Shown: in pieces, positions 60,401 through 64,000 of the stretch
Layout of the letters: the number at the start of each line of letters is the position of its first letter
Position numbering within the stretch: position 1 is the stretch's first letter
NCBI GenBank assembly: GCA_028554755.1
Contig: JAPTOF010000017.1
Span: forward strand, 11,679,501 to 11,743,500
DNA: 64,000 nucleotides
Direction of reading: 5' to 3'
DNA from: Cordia subcordata
Lineage: Eukaryota; Streptophyta; Magnoliopsida; Boraginales; Cordiaceae
The notes under the pieces: generated by a model
The model's database searches: none
What the model was told of the DNA's origin: nothing
Seen by the model: only the letters and a program-made list of their open reading frames with translations
Program-made: the position numbers and the translations under genes

Positions 60401-60570
60401 AATTAGTTGTCAGGAAAAAAAAAAAGGTACCTAACATTATTAGATGAAGCATTAAGGTTTTGCACAGGCCAAGAAAACCCAGAAGCAGAAGCAGCAAAAT
60501 TCGCATCAGGAGCCGACATATCTTCAAACTCATAATCGTACAGCCAATTTGTGGTCTCTCGCGAAACCAT
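57472..60570 (-). CDS. ILR3: bHLH transcription factor, ILR3/bHLH105-like (subgroup IVc)
   Basis: ILR3 (bHLH105) and relatives control iron-deficiency responses and metal-linked auxin-conjugate sensitivity. The five minus-strand exons are 60570-60431, 58892-58830, 58338-58261, 58133-57971 and 57732-57472. All are GT-AG with matching phases, giving 234 aa, the same length as Arabidopsis ILR3. The N terminus MVSRETTNWLYDYEFED and GFSWPVQ match the family. The DNA-binding region is KACREKMRRDRLNDKFMELG (about 82-101), split by an intron inside the DK codons. A leucine-rich coiled segment follows (KELKAEKNELREEKQRLKAE). The C terminus QDHMLRPPVA is diagnostic of ILR3 rather than bHLH104/115. The first intron is 1.5 kb. 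Confidence 0.93.
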
Positions 60571-62473
60571 TTTCCTTCCTTTCCACTCTCAGCTAACTCG
60601 CAATGGGACTCAAGTGATTGGTTTCGATTCCGTCGTGAGGGGGAAAATGGATGGAGTTGAGAGAGATAATGGAAAAGGGGAATCCTGCGACTGCGCAAAT
60701 TTGGTGGAATTGCTTTTTGTGCTTTTTTTATTTTTATTTTTATTTTTATTTTTTTCTTTTGGGCTAATAGGGGTTTATGGGGCATGTGGATTGTGGGTGG
60801 CTCTTAGATTCCCCGTAAAAGTGGATCAGACTGTTTTTTTTTTTTTTTCTTTTTCAAGTTGCCTCAACGATCGCTTTGTTGAGTGTACTTTCTTACCCGA
60901 TACAATGATCTTGGGAAGTTTTATTGCGCTTAAAATTTATTAATTAGTGAACGGATCATATTAATTTTGTTTCCTTTGTATAAAAGAAAATGAGAAAGTA
61001 TTTCTTGATATTTTCCAATGAGTTTCACTTAATTTTAGAAAATCACAAAAAATATATAAGAAGTTACGGAGTGTTTTTTGAAAAATATCAATTTTATACT
61101 CATTAAAAAGTAATTTTCTTTTTCAAAAAATATTTGTTCTGAAAATAAGCTAATACAAACTGATTTTTAGTTAGTGTCAATACTTGTGCTAGTTGTTTTG
61201 ATCCGATAACCAACCACTTGTATGTAGCGCAAACTCGTGCTATGAGAATTGTACTACCAAAACCTAGCCTTTCCCTTAGATCTAATCTCTCTTATAGAAT
61301 TATTTCATGTGAGAGTTTATTTATTCTGTTGAATGATTTAATTGACAAATTGTTTTGTTGAACAATTATATACTATTATTGAATTTAGTCATTGGCTTAC
61401 ATTTGAAAATGTTAAAGTATTTCTCAAAGTTCTAAAAAAAAAAAAAGATAATTTGGTTTCAATGGATAGGCAGAAGCATTTGAATTTCACCTAGTTTTGA
61501 TGATCTTCTTGTATATCTAACTTACAGTGTGAGGGTGGCTCCAAATAATTATCTAGTTTGTAAATTGTGTATTTCAAGAATATAATATTGTGATTTAATT
61601 TCTTTGCCTTTTTTGGTACCTTATTAACCTTTTCGACGCACTATAATTTGTTTAATATTCTTCACTTATCCAGTTGGAATTTGTGCTTCAAGGAAAATCT
61701 TGTTCAAGTACATTATCTATTTGATTAGTCATACTAAATCTTATATGTCTTCATGGTGAGTGATATATATTTTTTTTTGTCATCTAAGCTTTATTCTAAA
61801 ATAGCCATACGAATCTAGCGATTAGTATTTAGTTTGAATGTTTTCCACACATTTTATATTCCATGGGGATAATGATTTGGTTTAGGAATGTCTAGTGGTG
61901 CCAAATCCAAAGGCCTGCATGAAATATCTCCAGTGAAAGCATCTTGAAGTCTCAACATCTAGGTGCTTTGGGAGGTCACTATTGAAAGAGTGAAAAGGCA
62001 CGATAGAACAATCCGATGAAAGATTTGGTGCTTCATCTCACCCTTCCCACTTCAAGTCGAGAAGCTTCCCGAATTTGAAGGGAAGCACACGACACGGGAT
62101 TCCCAATTCAAGATTTAATGAGTTAAAGTTGAGAAGATTTTGATCTTACACACAAATTCGAATTTCTTTTATGTGAAGTTTTTGTTTCTAACTTAGTGTA
62201 TTCTCGAGGTAAACCTCTACTTTTGTGATCTTATTAGTTGGTGGTTGAGTTTTGTCAATTAAATATTCTTTATCACATAAAAAAATGAAAAAGAAAAAAA
62301 ACATGCCATATGTGGATAGTGAAGTTAGAAGGAAGATCACATGTCAAGGTGCTATTGGCAAATGATGATAAGGAAAAAGGATTGAAGATGAGTGGTTTTG
62401 AAGTTCTATAACAGGACATTGAATGGTCCAAACTCAATGACGTGACAAGAAAATGTGGCATTTCAAAATACTA
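60571..62473. other. ILR3-like leader and gene-free intergenic DNA
   Basis: The first 100-200 bases should be the leader and promoter of the bHLH gene. A run of TTTTTATTTT repeats near 60726-60757 and an AT-rich tract follow. No supported coding region or RNA gene was found. Confidence 0.4.
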
Positions 62474-62740
62474 TCGTAATGACTTAGTTTCATTATTGAC
62501 TTGTCACTACATTTGAATCTAACTAACTAGTCCAAAATACTTAAATCAGTGATGACAATAATAATGAACTCAAGCCATTATAAAATATACACATGTCTCA
62601 CAAAAAAACCAATGTGGGATGGAGCATTATAAACTTCCTCCTTAAATATGCAACGTCCTCGTCACGACCCAAATACGAACAGAACCATAACCCAGGACCC
62701 CAGATAGCGTGGAATTTGCTTAGAGCCTGCTCTGATACTA
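62474..62740 (-). mobile_element. TRIM-like LTR plus primer-binding-site fragment
   Basis: On the minus strand, 62631-62474 aligns with the LTR at 15239-15398 (CATCCCACAT near the start and TTTAAGTATTTTGG in the middle). The segment 62740-62729 reads TAGTATCAGAGC, a diverged initiator-tRNA primer-binding site, with GTCGTGACGAGGACG in the internal part, as in the 15.2 kb copy. Here internal DNA and LTR are in normal relative orientation. The upstream LTR is missing or unrecognised. Confidence 0.6.
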
Positions 62741-62903
62741 CTTGTAATAACATTACTAGCATGTTGCACGAGTTAAGTGCTATGTAAGACAAAGTGCTAT
62801 ACCAAATATGCAATCGGAGTTACCTCTAGAGTCCTACACCACTTGCTCTTGTGTGTAATTGGGTGCCCCTGACGAGAATGTCAGGTCCTCAACAGGAGGT
62901 GAA

Positions 62904-63100
62904 TGTGATATTACACTAGGTTTATGGGGTGACTTGTATATAAGTGGGTGGAGTGTGTATAACTAATAACTTGGGTTAACCATTTTAGGCCAGTCGATTA
63001 GAGGCCCAAGTAGTTAGGCCAGTTGATTAGAGGCCTAAGTAGTTATTAGTTATGCTAACAACACCAGTTTCATTCGCGGGCCTAGGTTCGAGGCGTGACA
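62904..63100 (+). mobile_element. LTR-like fragment with TG...CA ends
   Basis: Starts TGTGATATTACAC and ends GAGGCGTGACA. Inside are TTGGGTTAACC, ATTTTAGGCCAG (with a duplicated TTGATTAGAGGCC-type unit) and GCGGGCCTAGGT, which parallel the TRIM LTR of 15239-15398 (CTTGGGTTCAC, TTTTAGGC, GGGCCTAGGT). It is probably a diverged LTR of the same or a sister family, in the opposite orientation to its neighbour at 62474. Confidence 0.5.
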
Positions 63101-63783
63101 ACCATAATAGTCAGTGACTACATGACTTCAAATAATCTGAGCATGCAGGTAATTTTTAAATTAATTCATGTTAAAAACTCATCAGAGACCTTAATCTTCC
63201 ATTTATTTTAACATCGCAGTTGTTCTACAGTGTACTCGAATAGCTCAAATTCGTGAAGTACAATCAAGAGAAATCCTTGACCGTAAATATTTTCATAGTA
63301 ACGATACAGTTATATTATATAGTTGTGCCAGATAATATTATTCGAGATTAAGGTAATTGTTTTGAAAACCAAAAGTGAATGAGTTACGTGTAACCTCGTT
63401 CTAATATTGAGCCAGATATGTACCCTCAAACATCCAAATTCTGAATCTTGATGTTGCATTTTCAAGCTCAAAACGACTAGTAGCTAGTGGGTATTGCAGT
63501 TTTTATGGTTGCTGCTGGACCATTGATGATTGCCATAATCCACTTCTTGCTGTTGCTGAAGTAATCATGACTAGCTATTAGGCGTGTGCATGCGTTACTT
63601 GCTGCAAATATTCGACAGCATAAAACATTCACATGTTAGATCTTTGGTTCACACATTCGACAATTTACTAGATACGCATTTGGGTGAAGAAACTGCACAC
63701 AAAGATGAGAATTTTTAAAATACATGTGTTTCAGAGGACCTAAAAGCATTAGATATAATGTGGCCCTATTCTGGCCATCTGAC
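63101..63783. other. intergenic DNA before the tRNA remnant
   Basis: No coding region, repeat or further RNA gene was recognised between the LTR-like fragment and the tRNA-Ala remnant. The frame overlapping the tRNA (63724-63969) has no protein-like features. Confidence 0.35.
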
Positions 63784-63856
63784 AGGGATGTAGCTCATAT
63801 GGTAGATTGCTCTCTCAGCATACGAGAGGTACGGGGATTGATATCCTGCATCTCCA
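63784..63856 (+). pseudogene. decayed tRNA-Ala (anticodon AGC)
   Basis: The 73-base segment has tRNA layout with an AGC anticodon, the T-loop GGATTGAT and discriminator A. The G3:U70 pair that marks alanine tRNA is kept. Several pairs are broken: A1-C72 in the acceptor stem, C-T in the D-stem, and two mismatches next to the anticodon loop. A TTTT terminator follows at 63861. The number of broken pairs suggests a pseudogene rather than a working tRNA. Confidence 0.75.
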
Positions 63857-64000
63857 CTTCTTTTACTTTTGTTGTTTTGCAGGACCTAAGAGTATTTCTT
63901 TGTTTTTGTAGTGTATCTATAGAGGATGAATTCTACAATCAATCAAGGTTCAGGTCGACTTGGGCCTAATAATCTGTAAGATTAAGAAAGGTGAACGAGA

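Noticed and set aside
60363..60785. 140-codon minus-strand frame overlapping the start of the bHLH gene
   Set aside because: Different frame from the ILR3-like first exon; leucine runs come from low-complexity sequence.

Overview
This window looks like nuclear chromosomal DNA of a eudicot flowering plant. The genes have many short AT-rich GT-AG introns, and the products are plant-specific: a 2S albumin, the GAUT12/IRX8 glycosyltransferase, an ILR3-type bHLH factor and a DUF1995 plastid protein. The intergenic DNA is AT-rich and carries SINEs, LINE tails, LTR pieces, MITEs and a foldback element. Genes point both ways and there are no operons. I could not place the species.

Layout. About 0-2 kb is gene-free with two MITE-like repeats. 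2.2-4.7 kb (minus) is the translation factor eIF1/SUI1, rebuilt from four coding exons (113 aa), with a 1.25 kb 5'UTR intron. 6.3-6.8 kb (plus) is a 2S albumin with a seed-type promoter. 8.1-9.9 kb (minus) is a five-unit polyubiquitin gene with the usual leader intron. 10-16.4 kb is a repeat cluster: a full-length SINE, a 1.1 kb foldback element, a TRIM-like LTR pair in inverted order and a minisatellite. 16.5-20.2 kb (plus) is a tandem pair of NDR1/HIN1-like (NHL) genes. The second copy is interrupted by an inserted 180-base segment that appears to be spliced as an intron. 21-25.8 kb (minus) is a complete ABCB transporter (7 exons, 1255 aa). 28.2-29.4 kb (minus) is an F-box gene, possibly with extra exons up to 33.3 kb. 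34.3-34.9 kb is a dead LINE RNase H fragment. 35-43.7 kb (minus) is a 20-exon chorein/VPS13-type bridge-like lipid transfer protein (1221 aa). 44-50.5 kb is repeat-rich. 50.9-54.8 kb (plus) is GAUT12/IRX8 (6 exons, 534 aa). 55.2-56.3 kb (minus) is a plastid DUF1995 protein. 57.5-60.6 kb (minus) is an ILR3/bHLH105-like factor (5 exons, 234 aa). The last 3.4 kb holds TRIM-like LTR pieces and a decayed tRNA-Ala.

The genes do not form one pathway. They cover translation start, protein turnover, seed storage, membrane defence or signalling, export across membranes, lipid transfer between organelles, secondary-wall xylan synthesis, plastid function and iron regulation. The most interesting signal is the second NHL gene: its insertion is flanked by matching ACAAAAG copies that supply both splice sites, and removing it restores the reading frame. 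I found no bacterial-type or CRISPR-like system. All exon models were built by eye from splice signals, reading frame and family resemblance, without transcript data.
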